Numbered from the stretch's first letter, positions 1 to 7,678 are shown. The stretch: 27,751 bases of DNA from an uncultured Nocardioides sp. (GCF_946885725.1 NZ_CAMPGZ010000023.1:1-27751); one strand, 5' to 3'. Program-made: numbers and translations. The notes: generated by a model from the sequence alone, not told the origin.

Positions 1-1
1 G

Positions 2-106
2 CCGGGCGACCCGCACCTGGCGCACAAGCAGGAGGAGTTCGTGCCCGTGGACCACATCCGCGCGGTGGAGAAGCAGCTGCACGCCTGGCTGGGGGCTGAC
101 GCATGA
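2..106 (+). CDS. dapE: Succinyl-diaminopimelate desuccinylase, C-terminal fragment (partial)
   Basis: The window opens inside a gene; only the last 34 residues are present. They read PGDPHLAHKQEEFVPVDHI followed by an amphipathic helix and a TGA stop at 104-106. This matches the C-terminus of actinobacterial DapE, an M20-family zinc peptidase that removes the succinyl group from N-succinyl-LL-2,6-diaminopimelate in lysine and peptidoglycan precursor synthesis. The metal-binding core lies outside the window, so the call rests on the C-terminal motif and on context: in actinobacteria dapE is commonly followed by the LOG-family gene found here. The stop overlaps the next start (ATGA), which implies translational coupling. 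Another M20 peptidase is the main alternative. Confidence 0.72.
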   Translation, partial: PGDPHLAHKQEEFVPVDHIRAVEKQLHAWLGADA

Positions 107-921
107 GCGACCACGCACCGCTTGACGGTTCAGACGACCGCCACGAGAAGTACCGCGGCCGCACCCGGCTCCGGCACGGCGAGGTCGACACCAGCACCAC
201 CGACCAGCGCCTGCTCGACTCCCGCGGCCCGACGGACTGGGTGCACACCGACCCGTGGCGCGTGCTCAGGATCCAGAGCGAGTTCGTCGAGGGCTTCGGC
301 TCGCTGGCAGAGCTCGGCCCGGCGATCAGCGTGTTCGGCTCCGCCCGGACGCGTCCGGACGACCCGGCGTACAAGCTCGGCGAGGAGGTCGGCCGCAAGC
401 TCGTCGAGGCCGGGTTCGCGGTGATCACCGGCGGTGGTCCCGGCGTGATGGAGGCGGCCAACCGCGGCGCCCGGCTCGCTGAGGGCACCTCCGTCGGCCT
501 CGGCATCGAGCTGCCCTTCGAATCGGGGCTCAACGAGTACGTCGACCTGGGCGTGAACTTCCGGTACTTCTTCGCGCGCAAGACGATGTTCGTCAAGTAC
601 GCCCAGGGCTTCGTGGTGCTCCCTGGCGGCTTCGGCACGTTCGACGAGCTGTTCGAGGCGCTGACGCTGGTGCAGACGCGCAAGGTCACGTCGTTCCCGA
701 TCGTGCTGATGGGCTCGTCGTACTGGACCGGGCTCGTCGACTGGATCCGCGGCACCGTGCTCGCCGAGGGCAAGATCAGCCCGCGCGACGTCGACATGTT
801 CACCGTGACCGACGACGTCGACGAGGCGGTCGCGTTGATGGTCGACGCCCGCGCGCGGCGGCCGCGGGGGAGCGACCGGGCCAAGGCCGAGCCGGGCGAC
901 CCGACGGTGCCGCCGGAGTGA
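103..921 (+). CDS. LOG-family / TIGR00730 Rossmann-fold phosphoribohydrolase
   Basis: A 272-residue protein with both signature motifs of the LOG (Lonely Guy) family: GGGPGVMEAANRGA at about residues 110-123 and PGGFGTFDE at 174-182, in a Rossmann fold that starts near residue 75 (ISVFGSART). LOG enzymes release ribose 5-phosphate from nucleoside monophosphates such as cytokinin ribotides; the M. tuberculosis homologue Rv1205 acts on cytokinin-type substrates. The roughly 70 residues before the fold are charged and probably disordered, and this long actinobacterial form differs from the short (about 190-residue) LOGs. The ATG overlaps the dapE stop by 4 bases, so it is probably co-transcribed and translationally coupled. 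Family assignment is firm; the in vivo substrate is inferred. Confidence 0.93.
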   Translation: MSDHAPLDGSDDRHEKYRGRTRLRHGEVDTSTTDQRLLDSRGPTDWVHTDPWRVLRIQSEFVEGFGSLAELGPAISVFGSARTRPDDPAYKLGEEVGRKLVEAGFAVITGGGPGVMEAANRGARLAEGTSVGLGIELPFESGLNEYVDLGVNFRYFFARKTMFVKYAQGFVVLPGGFGTFDELFEALTLVQTRKVTSFPIVLMGSSYWTGLVDWIRGTVLAEGKISPRDVDMFTVTDDVDEAVALMVDARARRPRGSDRAKAEPGDPTVPPE

Positions 922-955
922 CGCTGGGTGACAGGGTTGCCCACGCGTGGGATGT

Positions 956-961
956 CAGGAT
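956..961 (+). promoter_or_regulatory. -10-like hexamer for leaderless start at 968
   Basis: CAGGAT ends six bases before the ATG at 968, and no Shine-Dalgarno sequence precedes that start. This spacing places the transcription start at the A of the start codon. Inferred from spacing and repetition in the window; not measured. Confidence 0.45.
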
Positions 962-967
962 GACGCC

Positions 968-1345
968 ATGACCTGGCTGTTCGCGATCCTCGTCGTCGCG
1001 GTGATCGGGGTGGTCGCCGTCGTGGCCACCGGCCGTGGCGGCGCCATGGCCGAGACGTTCGACGACCGGCCGGACAGCCGGGTGCAGGCCGACGGGCCGC
1101 TCACCGCGCAGGACCTGCGGCGGGTGCGGTTCTCGACCGCGTTCCGCGGCTACCGGATGTCCGAGGTCGACGCCCTGCTCGACCGGCTGGCCGCCGAGCT
1201 CGACGCGGGCGCCACCGACGCCGCTGACCCAGGTGACGGCGCCGGCGCGCCTGACGCCCGGGGCACCGCCGCCAGCGACCCCGGCGACACGGGCGAGACG
1301 ACGGCGGAGCACACGCCGGCCCGCCGCCACGACGAGCACCCCTGA
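968..1345 (+). CDS. DivIVA-domain membrane-anchored protein
   Basis: A 125-residue protein. Residues 3-22 form one hydrophobic helix (FAILVVAVIGVVAVVATG). It is followed by a short DivIVA/Wag31-type N-terminal motif at about residues 46-78 (LTAQDLRRVRFSTAFRGYRM, then SEVDALLDRLAAEL), and the C-terminal 45 residues are low-complexity Ala/Gly/Asp/Thr. This matches the Rv1209-type small proteins that sit near dapE in mycobacteria. DivIVA motifs bind curved membranes at poles and septa, so a role in polar growth or division is plausible but inferred. The ATG at 968 was chosen because the leaderless-type CAGGAT lies six bases upstream; an in-frame ATG at 947 would add seven residues of unlikely sequence. 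The stop overlaps the next start by one base. Confidence 0.82.
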   Translation: MTWLFAILVVAVIGVVAVVATGRGGAMAETFDDRPDSRVQADGPLTAQDLRRVRFSTAFRGYRMSEVDALLDRLAAELDAGATDAADPGDGAGAPDARGTAASDPGDTGETTAEHTPARRHDEHP

Positions 1346-1803
1346 TGCGGGCACTGCTGCGCCGCGAGGTGCGGCTCGCCGTACCCGCGGCCACGGCGTG
1401 GGACTACGTCACCGACTGGCCGAGCCAGAGCGAATGGGTCCCGCACACCCGGGTCGAGCTGGTGGAGCCGGCCGACCCGGCGCGCCGCGTCGGCGGGCGG
1501 ATCCGGGCGTGGTCGGGGCTCGGCCCGGTCGGCTTCTGGGACCACATGACGATCACGTCGTGGGAGACCCGCCCCGACGGCGGCGGCCGGTGCGAGGTGC
1601 TGCACACCGGCACCGTCGTGCGTGGCGAGGGCGAGTTCGAGGTCGTCGCGGAGGGACCGGACGCGTCGCGGTTCATCTGGTCCGAGATGGCCGTGGTCCC
1701 GGGCGGAAGGCTGGGCGCGCTCGCGTTCCGGCTCGTCCGTCCGGTCGTCGAGCGGCTCATCGACCAGGGCCTGGACCGGCTCCGGAGACGGCTCGAGAGG
1801 TAG
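1345..1803 (+). CDS. SRPBCC (START/Bet v1-like) family protein
   Basis: 152 residues, start overlapping the previous stop (TGATG). The N-terminus (REVRLAVPAATAWDYVTDWP, then SEWVPHTRV) is the typical polyketide cyclase/START-type beginning, in which the first strand and helix form the mouth of a hydrophobic cavity. The C-terminus (RPVVERLIDQGLDRLRRRLE) is the long closing helix. Proteins of this fold bind lipids, polyketides or other hydrophobic ligands. No catalytic residues can be assigned, and the ligand is unknown. Coupling to the DivIVA-domain gene suggests an envelope connection. The fold assignment is confident; the function is not. Confidence 0.85.
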   Translation: MRALLRREVRLAVPAATAWDYVTDWPSQSEWVPHTRVELVEPADPARRVGGRIRAWSGLGPVGFWDHMTITSWETRPDGGGRCEVLHTGTVVRGEGEFEVVAEGPDASRFIWSEMAVVPGGRLGALAFRLVRPVVERLIDQGLDRLRRRLER

Positions 1804-1821
1804 CCACTTCCCACGCGCCGA

Positions 1822-1859
1822 GGACGCTTCCCAGGGGAAACGCCGCCTGTTGAGCGTCC
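1822..1859. terminator. Nested hairpin after the dapE-SRPBCC operon
   Basis: GGACGCT (1822-1828) is the inverse of AGCGTCC (1853-1859), with a second small hairpin of the form TTCCC/GGGGAA inside. It lies just after the SRPBCC stop and upstream of the next promoter-like sequence. There is no U-tract, as is usual for actinobacterial terminators. Termination is inferred. Confidence 0.4.
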
Positions 1860-1888
1860 CTAACTCCGCGTTACAGCACTGGTTACGG

Positions 1889-1894
1889 CAGGAT
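1889..1894 (+). promoter_or_regulatory. -10-like hexamer for leaderless start at 1901
   Basis: CAGGAT ends six bases before the GTG at 1901, the same arrangement as at 956-961. No ribosome binding site is visible. Confidence 0.45.
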
Positions 1895-1900
1895 CGCCTC

Positions 1901-2305
1901 GTGACTCCCTTCCGAATCACGCTGGTGCTCACCGTCCTGGCGGCCGTGGTGGTGATCCTCACCCGGGTCAGGTTGAGCAGGGACGACGGCGCAGGACGCC
2001 TGTCCATCCCGCACGGGCTGCTCAACACCCACACGCTGGCGGGCGTGCCGGCGATCCTGCTGTGGACCGCCTACCTCGTCACCGGCATCACCCCGCTGGG
2101 CTGGGTCGCGCTGCTGTTCTGGTGGGTGACGGTCGTGGCCGGCCTGCTGATCCTGGCCCGCTGGCTGCCCGCCAAGGGCCGGCACTCCAAGGGCGCGAAG
2201 GCGGACACCTGGGGGGAAGGCCCGGGCCTGTCGGTGCTCGCCCACGTCGGCCTGCTGGTCGGCGTCACCCTGTTCACGGCGTTCCTGGCCACCGGGAACG
2301 TCTAG
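1901..2305 (+). CDS. Small multi-pass membrane protein, unknown function
   Basis: 134 residues with about four hydrophobic segments: residues 5-22, 38-62, 64-82 and 107-131. A basic loop (KGRHSKGAKADTWGEG) lies between the third and fourth. Histidines occur at the membrane edges of helices two and four (IPHGLLNTHTL and LAHVGLL), so a heme-binding role cannot be excluded, but I do not recognise the family. The GTG start was chosen from the CAGGAT six bases upstream; the frame stays open upstream but reads as an antisense-like Arg/Ser-rich sequence. The stop TAG (2303-2305) shares a CTAG palindrome with the stop of the convergent L,D-transpeptidase gene. Confidence 0.75.
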   Translation: MTPFRITLVLTVLAAVVVILTRVRLSRDDGAGRLSIPHGLLNTHTLAGVPAILLWTAYLVTGITPLGWVALLFWWVTVVAGLLILARWLPAKGRHSKGAKADTWGEGPGLSVLAHVGLLVGVTLFTAFLATGNV

Positions 2306-3060
2306 AAGCGCCGCTTCACCCAGTCCGTCGGTCCCATCACGATCCGCGGCGACGCCGCCGGGTCGAGCCGCCGTACCACCCAGCGGATGTCGCGCAGCGG
2401 CCCGGCGACACAGCCGGCGGTGTGACGCGAGCGCTGCACGTGCAGGAAGATGCCGCCGCCCCGCCGGGTGTCCGCGGGCCGGCGGGCGACGTACTGCTGC
2501 CGCCCGGCCGACCAGCGCACGCCGCGGGGCAGGTTGAAGCCGAGCACCACGGCGTGGGAGTACTCGTAGCCGTAGGAGGCCAGCCGCTCCCGGTAGTCGG
2601 CCCGCCAGCGTGAGCCGGGAGCGCGCCGCGGCTGCAGGATGTTGTACGTCGCCGGGTCGCGCGGCTCGTAGGGCCACACGTCGTCGCGGTCGACGTGCCG
2701 GTAGCGCAGCGCGGTGCCGGGGTCGGGACGGGTGCCGAAGGCGTACTTCATGCTGAACGACCCGGCCGGCGTGGTGCCGGTGTTCTGCCGCCGCTTCGCC
2801 GCCGGCACCCAGCCGTTCCAGCCCAGCCGCACGCGGACCGGCCCGCGCACCCGCTGCCAGCCGCCGCGCTGGTCACGCTCCCAGAACGACAGCCGCGCCC
2901 GGGTGTCGCCCCACCGACCGCTGGTGACCGTGACGAGCTGGCGGACGTCGTCCCCCATCTCGAGGTACGACGGCAGCGGTGCCGCGGCCGACGCGGGACC
3001 GGGCAGCAGCGCGAGGCCGAGAGCCAGTGCCGCCGCGGCAGCGGCGAGCCGGCCCGTCAT
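2302..3060 (-). CDS. Secreted L,D-transpeptidase-like (YkuD-type) protein
   Basis: 252 residues. Residues 1-26 are a Sec signal peptide with a hydrophobic core and an ASA/A cleavage site. The C-terminal half carries a YkuD-type signature: IFLH with His207, then His213-Thr-Ala-Gly-Cys217, where Cys217 would be the nucleophile. Residues 95-110 (TGTTPAGSFSM) match the TPxGxF strand common in this superfamily. Such enzymes form 3-3 cross-links in peptidoglycan or attach proteins to it. The protein lacks the Ig-like domains of mycobacterial LdtMt enzymes, so it may be a peptidoglycan-modifying relative rather than a main Ldt. The start overlaps the enoyl-CoA hydratase stop by one base, so the two are co-transcribed. 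Confidence 0.85.
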   Translation of the reverse strand: MTGRLAAAAAALALGLALLPGPASAAAPLPSYLEMGDDVRQLVTVTSGRWGDTRARLSFWERDQRGGWQRVRGPVRVRLGWNGWVPAAKRRQNTGTTPAGSFSMKYAFGTRPDPGTALRYRHVDRDDVWPYEPRDPATYNILQPRRAPGSRWRADYRERLASYGYEYSHAVVLGFNLPRGVRWSAGRQQYVARRPADTRRGGGIFLHVQRSRHTAGCVAGPLRDIRWVVRRLDPAASPRIVMGPTDWVKRRF

Positions 3061-3860
3061 CAGCGGCCCTCGAACGTCGGCTTCTGCTTCGCCACGAACG
3101 CCTCGACGGCGTGCCGGTGGTCGCGGGTCCGTCCGGTGAGCGCCATCATCTCGCCCTCGAAGGCGACCGAGTCGGCGAAGTCGTGCTCGGCGGAGTAGGT
3201 CACCGCCCGCCGGACCGCGCCGTACGCCACGGTCGGCCCTTCGGCCAGCTTCGTGGCCAGCTCGGCGACCTCGCCCGCGAGCTCGTCGGCGGGCACGACC
3301 TTGGTCGCCAGGCCCAGCTCGAGCGCCTCGGCGGCCGGGATCGTGCGCGGGAAGTAGAGCAGCTCGAGCGCCTTGGCCCGGCCGACCAGTCGCGGCAGTG
3401 TCCACGACGACCCGGTGTCGCAGGAGAGCGCGATGTTGGTGAACGCGAGGTTGAACCCCGCCGAGTCGGACAGGAGCCGGAAGTCGCAGGCGAACGCCAG
3501 GCTGCAGCCGGCACCGGCCGCGACGCCGTTGACGGCCGCGACGACCGGCTTCGGCATCGTCACGAGCGCAGTGACGATCGGGTTGTAGTGCGCCGGGACG
3601 GTGGCGAACAGCTCGTCCGACTCGCCCTCGAGCAGCTTCACGTGCTCCTTGAGGTCCTGGCCGACGCAGAACGCCCGCCCGCTGCCGGTGAGCACCACGC
3701 AGCGCACGGCGTCGTCGGCGGCGACCTGCTGCAGGGTGTCGCGGAGCAGCTCCTTGGTCGTGACGTCGAGGCTGTTCATCGCGTCGGGCCGGTTGAGCCG
3801 CACGGTCGCGACGCCGTCGGCGACGTCGAGCAGGACGGGCGGCGGGGTCGACTCGGTCAT
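3060..3860 (-). CDS. Enoyl-CoA hydratase/isomerase family protein (PaaG-like)
   Basis: 266 residues, the usual length for crotonases. The two oxyanion-hole segments are present: AFCVGQDL (about 64-70) and NGVAAGAGCSLAFACDFRL (about 111-129). At the position of the second crotonase glutamate the sequence is SCDTGSSWTLPRLVG (146-160), with Asp148 in place of Glu. An Asp there followed by a Gly/Ser-rich turn and LPRL is typical of PaaG-type isomerases (epoxyphenylacetyl-CoA or delta3-delta2 enoyl-CoA) rather than hydratases. No other paa genes are nearby, so the substrate is open. An AGGAGG lies 10 bases upstream of the ATG. It is the first gene of a two-gene minus-strand unit. Confidence 0.9.
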   Translation of the reverse strand: MTESTPPPVLLDVADGVATVRLNRPDAMNSLDVTTKELLRDTLQQVAADDAVRCVVLTGSGRAFCVGQDLKEHVKLLEGESDELFATVPAHYNPIVTALVTMPKPVVAAVNGVAAGAGCSLAFACDFRLLSDSAGFNLAFTNIALSCDTGSSWTLPRLVGRAKALELLYFPRTIPAAEALELGLATKVVPADELAGEVAELATKLAEGPTVAYGAVRRAVTYSAEHDFADSVAFEGEMMALTGRTRDHRHAVEAFVAKQKPTFEGR

Positions 3861-3942
3861 CTGTGGCGGGCCTCCTGGGGGTCGTCTGGGTCGCAGTCTG
3901 CCGCACCCTCGGACCACCGCCCCGGGCACCTCGCTGTGCTTT

Positions 3943-3974
3943 CTTCGGGCGCCGCCCGGGCGGCGTTCCCGAAG
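3943..3974. repeat. Long GC-rich hairpin between divergent genes
   Basis: CTTCGGGCGCCGCC (3943-3956) pairs with GGCGGCGTTCCCGAAG (3959-3974): 14 base pairs with a two-base bulge. It sits upstream of both divergent genes, 83 bases before the enoyl-CoA hydratase start and about 30 bases before the candidate -10 of the DUF3117 gene. It could be a regulatory site or a leader hairpin of the minus-strand transcript. Confidence 0.5.
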
Positions 3975-4002
3975 TCGCCGGTCGAACCGGACGGGTTTGG
4001 GG

Positions 4003-4008
4003 GATAAT
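4003..4008 (+). promoter_or_regulatory. Candidate -10 element for the DUF3117 gene
   Basis: GATAAT is one of the best vegetative sigma-factor -10 matches in the window. No good -35 is visible at 16-18 bases upstream. If used, the transcript carries a leader of about 92 bases before the ATG at 4107. Confidence 0.4.
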
Positions 4009-4106
4009 GGACCAACGAAGCAGCGCCACGGCGGTTCGCACCCGGGTGGGACGGGCGGCCACGCACAGCAACGGCGCACTGAACTGGTACAGGAAGAGGT
4101 GTGCGC

Positions 4107-4274
4107 ATGGCGGCGATGAAGCCGCGGACGGGCGACGGTCCGCTCGAGGTCACCAAGGAGGGTCGGGGCATCGTGATGCGAGTCCCGCTCGAAGGTGGTG
4201 GCCGCCTCGTGGTCGAGCTCAACGCCGAAGAGGCAGGTGCACTGGGCGCGGCGCTCAACGAGGTCGTGGGCTGA
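4107..4274 (+). CDS. DUF3117 domain-containing small protein
   Basis: A 55-residue protein starting MAAMKPRTGDGPLEVTKEG and ending in an acidic helix (ELNAEEAGALGAALNEVVG). This is the near-invariant actinobacterial DUF3117 family (Rv1211 in M. tuberculosis, from memory). It has no known function. The start is supported by AGGAAGAGG ending seven bases upstream. It is preceded by a roughly 92-base leader if the GATAAT element is its promoter, and followed by a very strong hairpin. It is therefore probably a highly expressed monocistronic gene. Family assignment is confident; the expression level is inferred. Confidence 0.92.
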   Translation: MAAMKPRTGDGPLEVTKEGRGIVMRVPLEGGGRLVVELNAEEAGALGAALNEVVG

Positions 4275-4306
4275 CCCCACCCCGCACAACCACTGCAAGA
4301 AAGATC

Positions 4307-4348
4307 GTCCGGACCCCGTCCACCCGCTCGGGTGGGCGGGGTCCGGAC
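4307..4348. terminator. Strong hairpin terminator after DUF3117
   Basis: A 19-base inverted repeat (4307-4325 and 4330-4348) with a single G-U pair and a GCTC tetraloop. It begins GTCCGGACCCCG and lies 32 bases after the DUF3117 stop. There is no U-tract, but stem length and position fit an actinobacterial intrinsic terminator. It probably also insulates the following aminopeptidase gene. Confidence 0.8.
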
Positions 4349-4440
4349 GTGCAGGCAGGCCGTCGGTCGTGAGTCGGCCGCGAGTAGGGTCGGAGACGCA
4401 CCGGAACCGTTCGAACGACGCACCCGTCAGGAGACGCGAG

Positions 4441-5991
4441 TTGTCCCTCCCCAGCCAGGTCAGCCCGCCGCAGATCACCCTCAGCGACGCGGCGCCGTCC
4501 ACGGTGCCGGACGCCGACGTGGTCGCGCTGCCCGTCCTGGCGGCTCCCGAGGAGGACGCGGAGGCGGGCCCCTCGCTCGGCCCGGGTACGGCGGAGCTGC
4601 TCGACGAGGTCGACCTCGACCCGTTCGCGCTGCTCGACCTGCACCGCGCCAAGGGCGAGGTCGGCGAGGTCGTCGAGCACGTGCTGCCCAGCAACGGCGG
4701 TTCCGCGGAGGACGCGGTCCGGCTGGTCCTGCTGGTCGGGGTCGGTGGCGGCTCGCCCACCGAGCTGCGCCGTGCCGGGGCCGCGCTCGCTCGCCGGGTC
4801 AAGGGCCACCGGGCGGTGGCGACCTCGCTCGCCGCACTGACCGACGACGCCGGGCTTCGCGCGCTCGTCGAGGGCCTGGTGCTGGGGTCCTACGAGTTCC
4901 ACCGTCGCTCGACCGGCGCGCAGAAGCAGCCCGTCGAGCGGGTCGTGCTCGCCGGCGTGTCCGACGCGGCCGCCCGCAAGGGCGCGCTGGACCGCTCCGT
5001 GGCCGTCGCGCGGGCCGGCTGGCTCTCCCGCACGCTCGCGCTGGTCCCCGGCAACGAGAAGTCCCCCGAGTGGCTCGCCGACCAGGCGGTGTCCGTCGCC
5101 CGCGAGGCTGGGCTGACCACGAAGGTCTGGGACGAGAAGCAGCTCGCCGCCCAGGGCTTCGGCGGCATCCTCGGCGTCGGGCAGGGATCGGCACGCCCGC
5201 CGCGCCTCGTGCGGATCGACTACACGCCGGCCTCCGGTGCCCGCAAGGCCAAGCACCTGGTGCTGGTCGGCAAGGGCATCACGTTCGACACCGGCGGGCT
5301 GTCGATCAAGCCCAAGGACAACATGATGGCGATGAAGCGCGACATGACCGGGGCCGGCGTGGTGCTCGCAGTCATGGGCGCTCTCGCCGCGGTCGACTGC
5401 CCGGTGAAGGTGACCGGCCTGCTCCCGCTGGCCGAGAACTCCGTCGGCGCCACCTCCATCCGGCCGGGCGACGTGCTCGTGCACTACGGCGGGCGCACGT
5501 CCGAGGTCACCAACACCGACGCCGAGGGCCGGCTGGTGCTGGCCGATGCGATGGCCTACGCCGTGGACCAGCTGAAGCCCGACGTCCTCGTCGACGTCGC
5601 GACGCTCACCGGCGCGATGAAGATCGCGCTGGGTCAGAAGACCGGCGGCTACTTCGCCACCGACGACGCGCTGGCCGACCTGCTGCGCACCGCGTCGCTG
5701 TCCGCGGGCGAGCCGCTGTGGCGAATGCCTCTCGTCGACGACTACGAGGACCGGCTACAGTCCAAAGTGGCCGACGCCGACAACGCCGCGGGACCGCCCG
5801 GAGCGATCACAGCCGCGCTGTTCCTGCGGCACTTCGCCGGAGACGTGCCCTGGGCGCATCTCGACATCGCATCGGTCGGGGACGCGCCCAAGGACGAGTA
5901 CGAGTACACCAAGGGCGCCACCGGGTTCGGCGCTCGTGCGCTGCTGCACTGGCTCGAGCTGCGCGAGCCGCTGGCCGGCGTCGGCAGCTGA
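4441..5991 (+). CDS. pepA: Leucyl aminopeptidase (M17 family)
   Basis: 516 residues, normal for bacterial PepA. The N-terminal half is the variable macro-like domain. The C-terminal half is the catalytic domain: the metal-ligand segment GKGITFDTGGLSIKP contains Lys278, and the family signature NTDAEGRL begins at Asn358 with Asp360 and Glu362. M17 enzymes are cytosolic hexameric two-metal exopeptidases that remove N-terminal residues in peptide turnover. The start is a TTG at 4441: AGGAG lies about seven bases upstream, no better ATG or GTG has a ribosome site, and the frame upstream is antisense-like. It is separated from DUF3117 by the hairpin, so a promoter probably lies in 4349-4430, though I see no clear element. 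Confidence 0.93.
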   Translation: MSLPSQVSPPQITLSDAAPSTVPDADVVALPVLAAPEEDAEAGPSLGPGTAELLDEVDLDPFALLDLHRAKGEVGEVVEHVLPSNGGSAEDAVRLVLLVGVGGGSPTELRRAGAALARRVKGHRAVATSLAALTDDAGLRALVEGLVLGSYEFHRRSTGAQKQPVERVVLAGVSDAAARKGALDRSVAVARAGWLSRTLALVPGNEKSPEWLADQAVSVAREAGLTTKVWDEKQLAAQGFGGILGVGQGSARPPRLVRIDYTPASGARKAKHLVLVGKGITFDTGGLSIKPKDNMMAMKRDMTGAGVVLAVMGALAAVDCPVKVTGLLPLAENSVGATSIRPGDVLVHYGGRTSEVTNTDAEGRLVLADAMAYAVDQLKPDVLVDVATLTGAMKIALGQKTGGYFATDDALADLLRTASLSAGEPLWRMPLVDDYEDRLQSKVADADNAAGPPGAITAALFLRHFAGDVPWAHLDIASVGDAPKDEYEYTKGATGFGARALLHWLELREPLAGVGS

Positions 5992-6022
5992 CCCGCTTCT
6001 CCACGCTCTGGAAGGAGGCACC

Positions 6023-6394
6023 ATGCACGGTCTGACCGTCCGCTGGTCGCTCGAGAACGCCCCCGAGGGCGCCGCCGACGCGCTGCGCGCGTACGTCGAG
6101 GCGACCTCTCACGCGCGCTTCACCGGCAAGGAGGGGCTGCGCTTCAAGACCTGGCGCATGCGTGAGGGGGAGTGGTTCGAGGGGTGCTACGTGTTCGAGT
6201 CCTCCGAGCAGCGCGACAAGTTCCAGCAGGAGTTCACCGCGATGGCCGCGGAGGCGCCCGGCTCGCAGCTGGTCGGCGCGCCGCCTGAGCTGATCGAGCC
6301 CTGCGAGGTGGTGGCGATCGCCGAGGGCGGCGCCGGCTTCGTGGCCTCGCCTGCCTACGAGGGCATGCCCGCCCAGGTGATCAGCGGCGGGTAG
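6023..6394 (+). CDS. YdhR-like dimeric alpha/beta-barrel protein
   Basis: 123 residues. The core (GLRFKTWRMREGEWFEGCYVF, beginning near residue 38, then SSEQRDKFQQEF) resembles the YdhR/ABM ferredoxin-like fold, where a strand ending in a Trp and an ExGG-like turn precede a helix. YdhR is annotated as a putative mono-oxygenase on fold alone, and no cofactor site is identifiable here. A strong GGAGG lies six bases before the ATG, 31 bases after the pepA stop, so it is probably the second gene of the pepA transcript. Its last 14 bases overlap the convergent GNAT gene. Confidence 0.68.
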   Translation: MHGLTVRWSLENAPEGAADALRAYVEATSHARFTGKEGLRFKTWRMREGEWFEGCYVFESSEQRDKFQQEFTAMAAEAPGSQLVGAPPELIEPCEVVAIAEGGAGFVASPAYEGMPAQVISGG

Positions 6395-6941
6395 GCGCCC
6401 AGTAGCGGAGCTTGCCTTCGCGGGTGTCCTCGTAGACCCCGCCGTTGCGCTCGATCGTGCGTCGCGACGGCTCGTTGTCGACGTCGCAGGTCACCAGCAC
6501 CTCGTCGATGCCGCGGGCGGCCGCGACGCGGAGCATGGCGCCGAGGGCGTACGTCGCCGCGCCCCGGCCCCGCGCGCTCGGGCGGACGCCGTACCCGATG
6601 TGTCCGCCCCACGTGAGCAGGTCGGGGCTGAGCCGGTGGCGCAGGCTGACCCGGCCGACGTAGGTGTCGCCCTCGACGATCCACAGCACGGTCGCCGGCA
6701 CCCAGCCGCGCGGCCGCGGGTGATCCTCGCGGCGGTCGGCGAGCAGGTGGTCGACCAGGCGGGCGAACTCCGCCGGGTCCTCCAGCCCGGACCGGGTGAA
6801 CTCCACGCCGATGTCCGGGAACCGGAGGATCCCGGCGTACGACGCTTGCCCGGAGGCGATGAACTCGTCGGCGGCGTCGAGGAACGAGCGCTGGTAGCGG
6901 GCGTGCGGGTCTACCAGGCGGAAGGGTGAGGGGTCACTCAT
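6381..6941 (-). CDS. GNAT-family N-acetyltransferase
   Basis: 186 residues. The acetyl-CoA binding signature is GYGVRPSARGRGAATYALGA (117-136), of the RxxGxG/A type, and the conserved C-terminal segment is CDVDNEPSRRTIERNGG (152-168), where Asn156 and the following helix are typical of RimJ/RimL-like enzymes. These transfer acetyl groups to amines or protein N-termini; the substrate here is unknown. The gene lies 68 bases after the O-methyltransferase stop on the same strand and probably shares its transcript. Its 3' end overlaps the convergent YdhR-like gene by 14 bases. Confidence 0.9.
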   Translation of the reverse strand: MSDPSPFRLVDPHARYQRSFLDAADEFIASGQASYAGILRFPDIGVEFTRSGLEDPAEFARLVDHLLADRREDHPRPRGWVPATVLWIVEGDTYVGRVSLRHRLSPDLLTWGGHIGYGVRPSARGRGAATYALGAMLRVAAARGIDEVLVTCDVDNEPSRRTIERNGGVYEDTREGKLRYWAPTRR

Positions 6942-7009
6942 GTCGCGACACGCCGCCCACGAGGCTGAATTTGTGACTCCTCGGCGATCCGGCCGGTGCT
7001 GGTCGGTGC

Positions 7010-7678
7010 TCAGGTCTCGGGGGTCCAGATCTTCTTGGCGACGAGGAGGCCGTCGCCGACGGGCAGGAGGAGGGGGACCAGGCGGTCGTGCTCGGCGACG
7101 GTGCGCACGAGCTCGCGGATGGCCACGGTCTCGCCGTCGCGCTGGGCGGGGTCGGCGACCCGGTCGTGCCAGAGCGCGTTGTCGAACGCGACGATGCCGC
7201 CGGGCCGGACGAGGCGGAGGGCCTCGGCGAGGTAGGCGGGGTACTCCTCCTTGTCGCCGTCGGCGAAGACCAGGTCGTAGTGGCCGTCGGTTAGGCGGGG
7301 GAGGACCTCCAGCGCGCGGCCGGGGATCAGCCGGACCCGCTGGGACGGGATCCCGGCCTCGGTGAACGCCTCCTTGGCCAGGCGCTGGTGCTCGCCCTCG
7401 GTGTCGACCGTGGTCAATACGCCGTCCGGCCGCATGCCGCGCAGAAGCCACAGACCGGACACACCGGTGCCGGTGCCGATCTCGACGACCGCGCGCGCCT
7501 CGGTGACGGCCGCGAGGAAGCGCAGCGCGGCGCCCGCGCCGTTCCCGATCGGGGTGACCCCGACCTCCTTTGCGCGGGCCCGGGCGTTGGCCAGCACCTC
7601 GTCCTCGGCGACGTACTCCTCCGCATAGGCCCAGCTGGCCGGCTTCAGTCCCGAAATGGTGGCCTCCTCGGTCCGCAT
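7010..7678 (-). CDS. Class I SAM-dependent O-methyltransferase (COG4122 type)
   Basis: 222 residues. Motif I is [16 protein letters not shown] (about 64-79), the post-I acidic residue is in [14 protein letters not shown], and the [16 protein letters not shown] segment supplies the metal-site Asp of the catechol O-methyltransferase-like family. The protein fits Rv1220c, which lies divergently next to sigE in mycobacteria. The ATG at 7678 was chosen because [10 protein letters not shown] is the usual start of these proteins; the frame stays open upstream with Arg/Ala-rich sequence. A TAGAGT hexamer on the minus strand (7689-7694) lies 10 bases upstream and may be its -10. The substrate is unknown. 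Confidence 0.9.
   Translation of the reverse strand: MRTEEATISGLKPASWAYAEEYVAEDEVLANARARAKEVGVTPIGNGAGAALRFLAAVTEARAVVEIGTGTGVSGLWLLRGMRPDGVLTTVDTEGEHQRLAKEAFTEAGIPSQRVRLIPGRALEVLPRLTDGHYDLVFADGDKEEYPAYLAEALRLVRPGGIVAFDNALWHDRVADPAQRDGETVAIRELVRTVAEHDRLVPLLLPVGDGLLVAKKIWTPET

Noticed and set aside
4332..6035. A second long plus-strand frame across pepA
   Set aside because: Arg-rich, out-of-frame shadow of the aminopeptidase, which has all M17 motifs in its own frame.
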